A DNA stretch of 64,000 bases from Eleginops maclovinus. Taxonomy: Eukaryota > Chordata > Actinopteri > Perciformes > Eleginopidae. Positions 1-43,576 of the stretch are shown here, piece after piece; positions within the stretch are counted from its first letter, which is position 1, and each line of letters opens with the position of its first letter. The stretch is from positions 19,581,878 through 19,645,877 of the forward strand of contig NC_086368.1 of NCBI RefSeq assembly GCF_036324505.1. The letters are read 5' to 3'. The notes under the pieces were generated by a model that was given only the letters and a program-made list of their open reading frames with translations, was not told the origin of the DNA and made no database searches. The translations under genes were made by a program, and so were the position numbers.

Positions 1-173
1 AAAGACTATAAATGATACAGGGTTTTAGAACACCACTCGTGATTTTATCTGTGTCCATGCATTCAATTCAAGCTCTGTCTTTTCAATTTCATCAATGAAC
101 CCAGAAGGGAAGGTCTCGTTGTCCCTACTCATCTGTTGACCTCTTTCCAGCTCTCTTTTCTTCCGATGCTTAC

Positions 174-27223
<27,050 letters not shown>

Positions 27224-27228
27224 GGTGT

Positions 27229-28514
27229 CTGCAAAACAACAGGATCAAATAGGTAACTTGATAGACCAGGAAGACAACAAAATAAATCAGTGTCTGCATC
27301 ACAAAGATTATGTAACACATATTTTATTTGTTGTGAAAGGGCGTTGGACATTTCAGGAACAGCTTTACTGCTGTCTGTAACCCTCCTTTAAATTTTTGAA
27401 ACCTTTATTATATTTGTGTAGACATTTCAATGCATTTCTTATTTATTTAGACCAGGTCTCTTTTTAAAAAACCTCTGTACCCAAGCCTGGTCAATATAAT
27501 AGCAGAGTCAGATATTCTTTTTAAACAAAGTCTCAGATTATCTGAACTACATTATCGCAGACAGGCTTAAGATATTTTAAAACAAGGTTTCATATTTTGA
27601 AGCCCCAACTAAAATAATGGAAGCTTACTTTAGCACCAGATAATTAACATAGGCGTTAGGAGGTGGGAAGCAACAAAGTAATATTACTCGACTACTATAG
27701 TAAAGTACCATTTTGAGGTACTTGTACTTTACCCGAGTAATTCCATTTAATGGCACTTTACATTTCTCCTCAACTACATTTAAAGGGGTAGTCATTTTAC
27801 TCCACCACATTTATTAAACAGCTACTTTTATTTTAAATACATTTCTAAAAATGTAAGTAGTGGACTAACTCTTAAGTCAAAAAAGTATTATGACAATACT
27901 GTATTTCTTTTTTTCCCTTAAGTTAAATTAAGCATCTGAACTTCCTGCATCACTAGCCCTGATACAAACAACTGAACGAAGGCTGCATTGAGTACATCTC
28001 AATGTTGGCATACTGAACAACAATGCTACGTAATGCTAGGGACAAGCTATGAAATGTAACCTAGATTATATGCAACATGTTTTCTCAGTAAATGTCACAC
28101 CCTCCGCGGACCCTTTCAGACGTTATTAATAGCTGACTTGTCAAAACCTGTCAGTCCTCGATACTTTGGAACCAGTACATGTAGTCTTTCTATAGCATTC
28201 TGTGCTAATGCATGGCTATTTAAGAGAGTATTTTCATGCAAAACATACTGCCCCAGAAAGTAAGCAAAAACTAACCCAAAGCGTCCAATAACTCACTTTT
28301 TCTGAGCAGCAAGTTCTCAAGAATGACGCCTACTTGTTGTTAGCTAGCAGGCTAAGCTAGCCGGTCAATGCTTCAGGTAGTTAGCTTGTAGCTTTAAAAG
28401 ACAGTTTGTTAAAGACAACATGTGTTTACTCACACACACTATGAGGTGTACAGTGAAGTGAGCCTGTAATCAAACTTCTGTGTGGTTAATTTTGAGTTTG
28501 AATGGATTTACTCA
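27229..28514 (-). other. iars1 intron 1
   Basis: This intron runs between the non-coding first exon and the ATG exon. It is AT-rich and includes an old teleost interspersed repeat at about 27655-27850 (separate entry). A GCTAGC-rich stretch lies near 28340-28380. No open reading frame looks real. Confidence 0.75.
27655..27850. repeat. Old teleost interspersed repeat in iars1 intron 1
   Basis: The stretch contains 'gaggtacttgtactttac' and 'ttttactccaccacattt', phrases I recognise from a very common repeat scattered through teleost genomes. I cannot name its class with certainty; it is probably a non-autonomous DNA transposon relic. It is diverged and its ends are approximate. Confidence 0.55.
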
Positions 28515-28575
28515 CATGTTGTCCGCCACCGGGTGCAAGAGAGAGGCAAGAAATGATGCAAGCTAGAGACAGCGT
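28515..28575 (-). other. iars1: iars1 non-coding first exon (5' UTR)
   Basis: Reading the minus strand, a GC-richer stretch ends in GCGGACAACAT followed by a strong donor, GTGAGT, whose first base is at 28515; the exon therefore ends at 28516. The next acceptor on the strand, TTGTTTTGCAG, opens the first coding exon six bases upstream of the ATG. The 5' edge is a guess from the promoter motifs just above it. Confidence 0.65.
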
Positions 28576-28615
28576 GAGCGGAAGTGACGACGGGACGCAA
28601 AGTGATTGGTTGCAT
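28576..28615 (-). promoter_or_regulatory. Probable iars1 core promoter (ETS and CCAAT motifs)
   Basis: There is no TATA box. An ETS-type GCGGAAGTGACG lies at 28578-28589 on the plus strand and overlaps a CRE-like half site. An inverted CCAAT box (ATTGGT) lies at 28605-28610. This arrangement immediately above the non-coding exon is typical of housekeeping genes. The start site itself cannot be read. Confidence 0.55.
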
Positions 28616-30509
28616 CAGAATAAAATACAACTTGTATTATTTTTGGGGAAATGTTCACATTCACAAGAACAGATGGATTGAGGCAAATTTTGCAATATTT
28701 TTCTTAAATTACAAGAATATGGCACCACTATTAAACCTATCAAAAATAAGAAGGCAAAATCAAATCAAAACCAAATGTGTATTTGATCAATATTTTACTT
28801 GAAATGTTACCTTTATATATGTATTTTCCTTCATATTTCTTTAAATTCGTATTTTATGTACCCCTGATGTCAAGGCTGTGTGTGTATATATTGTAATGTT
28901 TGATGCACACACATATTTTCTTGAATAAAGAAAAAAAGGAGTCGGAATAAAATACAAATCAATAAAATGATAGTAAATAAAATGCAGACATTTTAATTGT
29001 GCAAGACAAAAAAAAGATGATGTAGCTACGGTACTTCATACTCTACTACATGTTGAAATACAATATTGTGTACATCACTTCCTAGCTCTTTCCCTGTTTC
29101 AACAGGTGTACATATTAAAATGATATCCCCAAAGTATTTTTTGCATTGAAATTGTATTTGTTACTGTCATAATGCCCTGTACCTTCTTCTTCTTTAGACG
29201 CTAATACACCAAAGTCACAGAGGATCAATCCTTATAAAAGAGTCATTCTTACGTCACTGCACAATAAACGCACGATACATTTACAGAATAAAATATCTGA
29301 AATGTAATGTTAGACGAAGGCAAAACCAAGCTTAATGAAACCTTCATGCACAGGTGCGGTTCTGCTGTATTTATTAACATCTTCAACTGTGCTCATTGGT
29401 TACTGATGGCTTTAACATATTGGGGAATCTTTCATTGGATGGAAAGTAAAAACATTTTTTAAAGGATGCTGGTGAATTAACCTTATGAAAATGAATATAA
29501 TTTTAATTCACAAACTAAATGTAAAGGTCCATTCTTTTCTGCGTACATGTTTTATATTATAGTGCTGAGAGTCACAAAGATCACATTATCAACCTGTTAA
29601 ACAATTCCAACAATAACCAGTTGGTCAGGAAAAGCCACTTCTTTACTTGGCAGCACAACAGCTTAGCTAATAATACCTTGTAAAATTCCTAACACTGCCA
29701 GCATTAAAAGAGGTGACAGCATGACTAAGTTACTGTTGGTACAGGTGCACTCTTTTATCCATAGGCTTAAAAATCAAGTCATTACCGTTTTTGGAATAAA
29801 TGGTGTACGTTTTTAATCCCTCTTTTTTTGTTAGTGTCTTGAATAAGAAAATTAAAGTGAACAAATTACTTCATTTGAAAACTATTGATAAATGTGATCA
29901 ACTCTAGTGGTAATTGCAGACTGAAAGATTGCAGCTGAGAGTTGAGAAACCAACAGAATCTGAGGATGTTAAGGAAATAAAGTTCACAGCAGCATTTCCC
30001 GCAATTTTCCAGACAGCAGCAGGGTCGTTTCTGAGTTCTATCTTTGGATGAAGGTACAAACCCAGACTGATAGCTAGGTATATCTAAACTAGTAATATAG
30101 TAGAGGACAGCAGGCCTCTTATGGTTGTAACTGGCTCTGTAACCACCACATTTCTAAACCATGTCGAAAAACACTTCAATTTAATGTTTGCTTTTTTTTC
30201 AACCCTAAAAATGCGAAGTTTTTTTTTCCTCAGAATTATAGATGTAGACCTGAATGCATTGACAGACAGCGTGAAATGCAACAAAATGTACCCAATCAGA
30301 ATCCAACTTGGGAAGCAAATTGTTTAGCTTTTTGTGTTTTTTAACCATCAGCTCCGGGATGTTATATTAAACTTAAATTAAAATCTTCTTTGCCCATTTT
30401 GATGAGTCCAAACAAATCCCAGTTACCCAATCAAGTGATTTGTTACATACAATTAGTCTCTCAAGAAAGAAGGAATACATTGGATGTTTGTGTGTTAACA
30501 AAGCATAGC
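28616..30509. other. Intergenic: iars1 start to rpl29 3' end
   Basis: About 1.9 kb of AT-rich DNA between two tandem minus-strand genes. Apart from repeat copy B it holds no feature I can support. Confidence 0.75.
29439..29737 (+). repeat. Direct repeat, copy B (iars1-rpl29 intergenic)
   Basis: Partner of 26634-26926, displaced by about 2.8 kb. It lies upstream of the iars1 promoter and past the rpl29 poly(A) signal. It could be a local duplication or two insertions of one dispersed repeat. I see no inverted ends or target duplication. Confidence 0.9.
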
Positions 30510-30515
30510 TTTATT
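30510..30515 (-). terminator. rpl29 poly(A) signal
   Basis: AATAAA on the minus strand, 56 nt past the TAG stop, giving the very short 3' UTR usual for ribosomal protein genes. Confidence 0.85.
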
Positions 30516-30570
30516 GTGATGGTGGAAACACAGTCTATGGAACATTGAAAACATGGAGGGGACCGGATGA

Positions 30571-30663
30571 CTATTTCGCTTGCACTGCCTTCTGTGCCGC
30601 CTTCATGCCCTTCTTGTTGTGCTTCTTAGCAAAGCGCATGTTCTTCAGGAACTTAGGGTCCAC
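30571..30663 (-). CDS. rpl29: rpl29 last coding exon
   Basis: Acceptor TTCGCTGCAG. Encodes [20 protein letters not shown] and [10 protein letters not shown], then TAG at 30573-30571. Very Lys-rich. Confidence 0.96.
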   Translation of the reverse strand: MDPKFLKNMRFAKKHNKKGMKAAQKAVQAK

Positions 30664-32154
30664 CTGCAGCGAAGAAAAGTTAAATTAGCAGGATTAGTGT
30701 TGAAGTTATGAACAATTCCAAGATGTGTTTTGAAGCAGAACAATTATAAACCCTTTAAACGGAGCAAAAGACACAGGATCAAACTGCATTTTAGTAGTCT
30801 TAGTTTTATAGATTAAAATAAACTACATTATAGCAGATCTTTCTAACTACCAGGCCTATCAAATTATTTCCGGTTACCGCCATAGTTGAACTGACTGACC
30901 GGTGGCAAAGATAAGACTTGCTCTCATCCACAGCCCCAGCAGCTGTCTTCAAACAAATAATTCTAAGCCCTTTCTAAATGACAACAACCTTGACAATAGT
31001 TGCAGTACTTTCCAGGCCCTTGTGTGCATAACTTATCCAGAAGGAAGATGGATAAAGTTGCATGGGGGGGGGAAATAAACAAACCAGTTCTAATAGAGAG
31101 CACACAATCAGGATTAACTTCCCACTAGGATTGATATATATTTTTGCATGATCCTCAGAGGGATGTGCTTAGTGGAAGGAAAAGAGGACAATGTAACTTT
31201 CATAAGTTTCCATACCAGGGTTGACATCATCATAGTGCCTACTAAGCCACACGTAGAACTAAGATCCTCCTTACTCTCAATATCATGTAGGCAAAGACAC
31301 AAATTCTGTTCTTCAAGAAAATGTATTTAACCAACAGAATTTCTTCAATACAAAGCTCTTTTTCTGGCTGCGTTAGCCATTTTCTAGGGGCGTAATGATC
31401 AACCCATTCAAAGAATATTGCATCATTAGGAAACTTGTGATTTGTTGTTTAAAAAACAACAGCTTAAATGGGAATATGAGTCTATTGCTAGTTCGGAGGT
31501 CTCATTAACCTAAGAATAACTGAATAAAAAGCAACCCCAGACTGCAACTTCGACAGAATAGTCTCAATGAATCCACAAATGATCTGAAAAAAAGCTCTAG
31601 GAAGGGGGTTTGATGGCTCACTGATTCTGTCCTTTGCAGGGTAGTTATTCCAAATGCGCTATCAAACTTAAAAACCAAATTCACCACAAACAGCTGAATC
31701 GAATAAACCCTAAATCAAAAGTAAGATTGAACAGAGTGTTCAGTGACATTCCATAGGCGGGAAAACAGCCTGCATGCAAACACTTCTGATTTCCAGCATA
31801 CCTGATGTCTCACTGGAACCTGATTTCTGGGATGTAAGCAGATATACAACACAGAAGTGAAAATGTACGTACCCCCTTCAGAGACTCATAACGCTCAGAT
31901 CTGGGCTTCTTGATGCCATTCCTGTGGGCTTTACGAGCTGTTAAGAAAAGGAGAACAAACAATTACACAAACAGTTTACACCATACCTTGCAAGTTTAAC
32001 TTCTGCAAAGCCCACTTAAATCATAGCAGTGGTCATGCATTTGTTAAGTCAGTCAGACATTTGTGTAACAGCTTACAATTTCAGAAGTAGGTAACTTCAC
32101 ACTGCAACAATACTTACACTGGTTGTGGGTTGTGTGATTCTTAGACTTTGCCAT
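30571..32154 (-). CDS. rpl29: Ribosomal protein L29 (eL29), complete, three coding exons
   Basis: A small basic protein of the large ribosomal subunit in the cytosol. The coding exons are 32118-32154, 31873-31937 and 30571-30663: 195 nt in all, 64 codons plus stop. Splice sites are GTGTAAG-context and GTACGT donors with AACAG and CTGCAG acceptors. The product begins [20 protein letters not shown], continues [19 protein letters not shown], and ends [18 protein letters not shown]. The N-terminal [12 protein letters not shown] block is diagnostic. Mammalian L29 has a long Ala/Lys/Pro tail; this protein stops at residue 64, which I believe is the normal fish form. Translation is probably TOP-controlled (see promoter entry). 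It lies tandem to iars1, with its 3' end facing the iars1 start. Confidence 0.97.
30664..31872 (-). other. rpl29 intron 3
   Basis: A 1.2-kb intron. I looked for box C/D or H/ACA RNA signatures, common in ribosomal-protein introns, and could not assemble one. Confidence 0.6.
31873..31937 (-). CDS. rpl29: rpl29 middle coding exon
   Basis: A 65-nt exon between acceptor TTAACAG and donor GTACGT. It completes Ser13 and encodes [20 protein letters not shown] and G. Confidence 0.96.
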
Positions 32155-32170
32155 TTCGACACTGGTTTAT
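32118..32170 (-). CDS. rpl29: rpl29 start-codon exon
   Basis: Acceptor CCTTACTTCAG, then 16 nt of 5' UTR, then ATG at 32154-32152; coding to 32118 before donor GTAAG. Encodes [12 protein letters not shown] plus the first base of Ser13. Confidence 0.95.
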
Positions 32171-32627
32171 CTGAAGTAAGGAAAAAGTAGACGTTAATCT
32201 TTATTCAGCATGTTTTGTGCATGTATGCTAACGTTTGAATCGCTAGCCGGTAGCCCAGGAAGCGTTGCTGCATGTAAACACAAATGCATTTTTTGGAAAG
32301 ACAAACTGGTAAGGAAATGATAGCAGTAAGGTTTGGATGTAAATGTACATATAAGACCAAAACCATGATATTAAACTACAAGTGGGCTTTCTAGTGCCCT
32401 GCGTTGAACTGCTACCTGAACGCTAGCGTCTTTGATTTAGGCGGCGTTAGCACTTTTCAAATGTAAAATTTAACCATTAATAATGATCAAATCTTAAACA
32501 TACTGCGGTATAAACATGGACAATAATATGATGTATCACAACCAGCAGCTGTTTGTGTACGGGATTGTAAAATGCACGAAGATTGATTAAGATTTTAAAA
32601 GTCCACATAGATGCGAAAACTATGTAC
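32171..32627 (-). other. rpl29 intron 1
   Basis: A 457-bp intron separating the TOP exon from the start-codon exon. No feature seen. Confidence 0.7.
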
Positions 32628-32662
32628 CTGCCACACGAACAGACGACAACCGGAAGAGAAAG
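32628..32662 (-). promoter_or_regulatory. rpl29: rpl29 first exon with 5'TOP start
   Basis: On the minus strand, a run CTTTCTCTTCCGG begins at about 32662. It is followed by TTGTCGTCTGTTCGTGTGGCAG and a donor GTACATAG (first base 32627). A C followed by an unbroken pyrimidine tract is the terminal oligopyrimidine signature of ribosomal protein mRNAs, which confers mTOR-dependent translation. The exon is non-coding, about 35 nt. No TATA box is evident above it. Confidence 0.8.
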
Positions 32663-32789
32663 AAAACTCAAACCCGCAGAAGTAGAAGAAGAAGCGCGGG
32701 GTCAGTCATATCCAAAAACAGCGCCACCGGCAGGTGGTTTATGGAATTACATGTGCGATCCCTCAGCTGACCACAGGATGTCCCCCTCT

Positions 32790-32968
<179 letters not shown>

Positions 32969-33836
32969 ATTTGCATACTTTAACAAAACTATTTGTCGCA
33001 CTCTAACACCACTAAGAATAGATGTGTGAAGAAAAGAACATTATTCCATGGGTACAAACACAAGAGGAGCTCCTTGTTTAAAAAAAAATGGCCTTACACA
33101 TTTAAAGTTATGGATAAAACTGAATTAAATCACTCATTGAATGTCAGAATTGTAAAATATGAAAGATTTGGACATCTTGATTTTGAATCGTTTATATTCA
33201 CACTATCAGTGTGGCTCCATTGATTGCAATGTTTTTTCTTTAGCTCCACTTGTTCACATTTTTAGATTTACTTTACAACAAGTGCAATACAACTCAAACA
33301 ACACATACTGGTGTTAGTATTTAGCTCAAATCATTATGTGCCTAATCCTCAAAGAGCCACTAACATTAGTGTGATCATTTAGACTTGGTTGTTTTAATTA
33401 CTTTTTTATTTAACTTTCTCCTATTGTTTACTTAGTGGTGAGGATCTTCCTAATATTAAGCATTTTACTTTAAAGCTTTTCCTTAAGAAAATGGACTTAC
33501 AATCATTGTTTGTTCTTTGTCATCATGAAATACAACTACATTATGAAGGGAAACTGTAGTGACATTTTTCCGAAGTTTGGTTGAGATTATATCCTGTGCA
33601 AGACACTGATTTAACTGCCATTCTTGATGCTTTTCATGAAATGACATGCTTCTTTTAGTCACAACATTCAACCAGTGTGGTGAGATGACAAATGGTAAAG
33701 CAGCCTGCACTAATAGTCAGATTCACAGAGATTACAGTGCTACCATCCCTTTTGTTGCGATGAATGGGTAAGGATGCACCTACATGTGACTAAGCTTATA
33801 GTACATCTCGCTTTCTTTCCCTCTTTAAATCACACA

Positions 33837-33840
<4 letters not shown>

Positions 33841-33903
<63 letters not shown>
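33841..33903. repeat. (CA)n microsatellite
   Basis: About 31 units, with an imperfect CA-rich lead-in from 33831. Confidence 0.97.
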
Positions 33904-33905
<2 letters not shown>

Positions 33906-34400
33906 GATCATACACCGAGTGATTTTTGTAAACAAGTCCCTAACTTTTTTTTTTTTCTTTCTCCTTTCATTCTCAGTTGAGGTTGGGTGAATCCCTGCTC
34001 AAGCAGAAGAAATCTTGCAGCAGCATCCTATATTTAGTACCCGTTTGATCATACGAGACCCTCCACTCCTCTCTGCAGCACTCAGCTCTGCTCATTCAAT
34101 TACAGATTTGGGTACATGTGTTATTTCATACTTTCTTATTGCTCTGATAGTGGTCAAGAGAGGATTTATTTCCTTTTCCTGTGAGATTCTTCACACATGT
34201 AGTGTTGGTGGTGTGGGAGTGTGAGTGTGAGCTTATACTGCATAATATCTGTGAATATTTTCTCAGTTATCTTTTTTAATGAAGCCAGAAAATCTGACTT
34301 TGTTCACTGATACTTTTTCAAACAAACAGTTGTATAAACAACTCATATTCAAGTTTGGATTTGGCTCTATCCATCAATCAATCAATCTATCCATCTATCC

Positions 34401-34559
<159 letters not shown>

Positions 34560-36457
34560 CGTCTGTCCCTAATTGAAATGTATACTCTGTGCACACACTT
34601 TTCAACACCTACACACACGTTCAGTTCTCTGAGGACCAACACTAATCTAATTAGAGAAAAGAACATGAAGGTCTTGTCTGCTGTATAAACTACGATATTA
34701 CATCTCTGAGAAAGCAATTGCTAATAATGTCCAACATGCGGAAACCAAGTCATTACATGTGCACCTCCATTATAGTTTATGTTTATTAACATTTGCTTCC
34801 CTGATATTGTATTGCCCATCACATATAACAGAAGCAGTTCAATTACTTTCACATCTTCATTTGATGCCGTGATCAGTTTGTCATAATTACCTCTGTTCTC
34901 TTTCTCAGGCTAGAAAGGCTAACAGCCTTGAAAGAATGATATAGGGTCAGGAGATTGTTCTAGTCTAAGATTACAGCTAAAGTGTATACAGTGTAATGAT
35001 GGATCTGCAGAATGAGCAGCATGTTCAGAGATGCTGTACACCTCGTAGGAGACCCCCACCACTGCTCTGTTACAGTAATCAATATCCTTCAACAGAACAG
35101 CAAACATCACACGCTGCTGGGCTCTTTGTTGCTCTGTTACTAAATTCTTCTTTTATTCTTCACTCTGTTGTATCTTAAATGCTATTCTTCAACTCCACCT
35201 CATTTACTATAAGAGGGAAATATTTTACTGTTTACTCCACTGCAATTATATCACAGCTACGGGTAATGGTTACTTTGTTCGTATCAGATAAACAAGTCTG
35301 TAGGATTCATCCCATTTGCATTAAGTTGATATCATTCTGTCCAGTAAATGTTAAGATCACAATGTTACAGTATATTGCCACTCTTTAATGCAGATATCTC
35401 TTAACACACAATTCTAAGCTCTCTGCTTTAGTTTCCCCCTTTTTCTCTCCCTTTTCTATTTTATGACCTATCTTTCCCATGCTCTCTTTTTCTTTTACTC
35501 CAACTCAGACATTTGCTGGTTTATCACTTGGCACCTCTCTCTCAGTTTTACCCCTGAACTCCCTCTGTTTGCTCTCCGGCTCCCTATTTTGCACTGCTTC
35601 CCACCAACTTTCATTTCCTTTTCATCTGTGAGAGGAAATCTTGTCTTTGAGCAGCGCATCGTCAATCCCTCAGGGACTTACTTCACCTCAACACATGAAA
35701 GAATCTGCTTATTATTTCTCTGGATTTTGGAGGCATTAAGGGGGCACAACCAAACAGAATGGAAGATCCATGAAGTGTCACATACACATGTGAAAAGGAA
35801 TATAATAACAGGGGGCTGGGAACAGCAGAGTGTTGAATACTTAAAGTAAAAGGAATATATTCTTTATCTGGCATTAAAATGTAGTCAGAAGTTTATAAAT
35901 ACTAATGATTATTTTTGCATGAATGTGTTCACTGTAAGGTTTTTCTTGACTGCTCGTACAGTGCCCTGAATGAGAGGTATTGATTGGTTTTCCAAACACC
36001 AAGGACATTTTTTATGAAATACTTTATATTGTCAAGTACCAGTTACAGTTACAGACATGAATGCTTTCCATGGGCAACAGAAGATTAACACTCTTTTGTC
36101 ACCACACCCTGGTCATGCCCTGAAAAAAGAGTGCACATCCTACGCATCTACATTGACCAAAATGGATTTGAGCGCGCAAAAACTGCAACATGTGTACACC
36201 CCTTACAGCAAAATGAACATGCTCTTTGTCACAGTTTCTGAAAAGTTGCCTTAAACAACATCATCACTGATTGTTAAGTTTCACTGCCCAGCAGGAAGTA
36301 TCTGCAGAGGTTGTGTATTTGTGCAAAACCGTTTCTCACTCTTGCACAACAAAACACTTGACTGTGCTCCATCAGATGAAATCACTCGCCAAGTTCACCA
36401 CCTCTTCCCCACCAAGCTGGTATTGACACTGAATGATTCTCTCACTCTTGCTTTTAG

Positions 36458-36576
<119 letters not shown>

Positions 36577-37037
36577 AGCACCTGAGGTACAATATGTCCT
36601 GAATGCTCAAATGCAGATATTGTGTTTGAGTCATCTGTCCTGACCTGCAGCTACATCATCTCTCTTTCACACTGTCTTTCTATCAATCTTCCATTTCTGC
36701 TGTAGCTTTGCTTTGCTGCGGTGATATTATTCATCATGCTCGAGTGATCGTGAATAGTGTATGGATATGAAAGGCAAAACATTTATAGAGCAGAGGAGGG
36801 AAGTGTTTTTTGCTGGGAGAAAACATAGGGGCGGTCGTTGCTAAGATCAAGCTTTCCTATTGGTTAACGGGAGAAGATGAATGGAGGGATGCTGATTTGA
36901 ATGACGGCCTTCAGGATATGATGCACCACCTGGACCAGAGATGGAGGAAAGAGGTGTGATTTATTTTCTTCCACTCTTTGTCCATCCATCCATCTGTCTC
37001 TCCTCCGTTCTTCCTCCGCACTGCTGTAGCCCAGCTG

Positions 37038-41290
<4,253 letters not shown>

Positions 41291-43162
41291 TGTAAAGGTA
41301 CAGCGGTGCTTATAACTGGAAACTCGCTGATGTCTGTGTGTGGGGGGAAAAGTAGGTATCATCTTGTTAATCACACATCTGCAGTGTGCTGCTAGATGAA
41401 GGTGTTGATTAAACACATTGGCAGGAGAAAAAGAGCGCTGCCGCTCCACCTGAGGGTTTCTTTTTTTATCCTGAGGGAATTTTAGGGTCAGCCTAAAATC
41501 TTTGCGCAAACACTGTCTGCTGATCAGATGTTTTGTTTTTTACTGCAGGATTTTCCTTGAGGTGTTAAAAAAATCCTAAATCCATGAAAATACAATCTTC
41601 TCTGCAAGACAAAGGGAAACTGTGTGTGTTTACAATGCCTAAGGTGCTTAAAAATACTGTAAACACTAAGAAAAGACTAATGTTTTTCAGTGGAATGATA
41701 ACATTTATCCTTAATATCAATTGTCTCTTTCTATATGGAAACAGTGTTCCAGCATATTTCTAGGACACCTGCACCCATTTCATAATCACGAGTGAGTTCA
41801 CCCTAAAAGTAAGTAATAATCCCTCAGCGCACTGGAAATCAGGTATGTTGGCCAACCCTGAAAATAAGGCCCACATTTAAAAGAAAATAAATGATCTCTT
41901 ATTTGAAAGCACAAAATAATGATTGAACAGTTGACATGCTAAACTTCCCCACTTCCCTTTGCTTGAACTCCATACATTATGTGATATACACTCTATTCAA
42001 CATTAATAACCAGAAAAAAGACATCTCTTACACGAATCTGATCTGTGAAGACAGGAACAAATATCACTGCTTCTCGGAAATCGCATTCCAGCATCTGGTT
42101 TATATCTGCTGCTAGGGGAAACAGCACAAACTATCAGAGAAACAGGGACCCGATCCAGAACATTTCTATCCAATTCTAGGTCCCACAGCTTCGAAGTTTA
42201 ATCCATAAGGACTGCATGTGTCCTGTTTTCTAGCAGGGTGAGGTAGATAGATTTCCAATAGAAAACACTGGTGGGAGTGAGATGATGCATCTGCAGAAGT
42301 TTGGGTTGCAATGATTGGAAATCCTGCTGGAGTGGGCGAAAAAACACTTAGTGGTCCCAGTTGAGGATTTCTTTTTCAGTTGAAAAGTTATTACAGTTAC
42401 CTTGACACTTCATCTGACCTTTATAGCCAGAGACAATCTGTAACAAAGCTGATGAACACAAGAACACAAAAATGTTTTCTCACATTCAAGTGGAAAGTGA
42501 GAAAACTGTGATCATGTTCCCCTGCACTGCCGCTGCCTCGTGTGTTCCTGAGCAGAGGCCATGTGACAGCACATCCTAGCAAGTGAGCAGGCGGCGTAAT
42601 TGTGCGTGCATTCACATAAATGTATCTCTCCATGCATGAAAGCGAACATGCTTTATGAGCGCATACTCCTCGCCACAGATGAGCAATTACATCAATGTAT
42701 GTGCAGACAAAATCAAGTGAATGTGACAGGAAAACAAAACATGATCTCCTGTTTCCCCGACTGTTATCTGTTTTACTAACTTAAGGCCAGTGATATATGA
42801 AACTGAGATGTGCAGCATTAATGAATGAATAGCTTTCAGCACAGTGTGTGTGTCTTGAGTATAGTGGAATTAATGCTCCCTTTGATCTTCTCTAGCGGAT
42901 CACTCAGTACTGTGGATGGTTACGCATATGTATGTGTGTGAGAGAAAAAGTGCAGAGGAGGGGGTGTTAGCAAATCTCTCTCATTCAGCAGCCAGCTTCT
43001 GTTTGATATATCATTCAACTCAAAATGAGTCTTGGAGGAAAGGATGGGGGGGAAACAAGGAGGATCAAGGCAGAAAAGTGAAGCTGGCAAAGATGAAGGG
43101 AGGCGGTATGAGATACATTTGGATAATCAAAAGGTATGAGAGAGATAAAGAATAGAGAGGAA

Positions 43163-43168
<6 letters not shown>

Positions 43169-43243
<75 letters not shown>
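43169..43243. repeat. (GA)n array
   Basis: About 37 GA units: a perfect polypurine mirror repeat. Confidence 0.97.
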
Positions 43244-43244
<1 letters not shown>

Positions 43245-43360
43245 CCTCTGCAAAGGATAATCTAGGATCTACATTTCCTCTCCATTGATTAACTATGAAT
43301 GGAGCTCTGCAGTGCAGTTCAGCAAGACAAACGCAGGGCACTCACTCACTGTGTTGTGCA

Positions 43361-43506
43361 TGTATGTATGTATGTATGTGTGTGTGTATGTATGTATGTA
43401 TGTATGTATGTATGTATGTATGTATGTATGTATGTATGTATGTATGTATGTATGTATGTATGTATGTATGTATGTATGTATGTATGTATGTGTGTATGTG
43501 CGTGTG

Positions 43507-43570
<64 letters not shown>

Positions 43571-43576
43571 TGTGTA
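43361..43576. repeat. Compound (GTAT)n-(GT)n-(GCGT)n array
   Basis: A GTAT array runs to about 43497 with a short GT interruption at 43379-43387. A GT run follows, then about 14 GCGT units from 43520. Confidence 0.98.

Noticed and set aside
30664..31872. Possible intronic snoRNA in rpl29
   Set aside because: Isolated CTGA and TGATG words occur, but no paired C and D boxes with terminal stem.
35463..35849. 128-codon plus-strand frame
   Set aside because: No recognisable family, composition like its surroundings, and no promoter or splice context.
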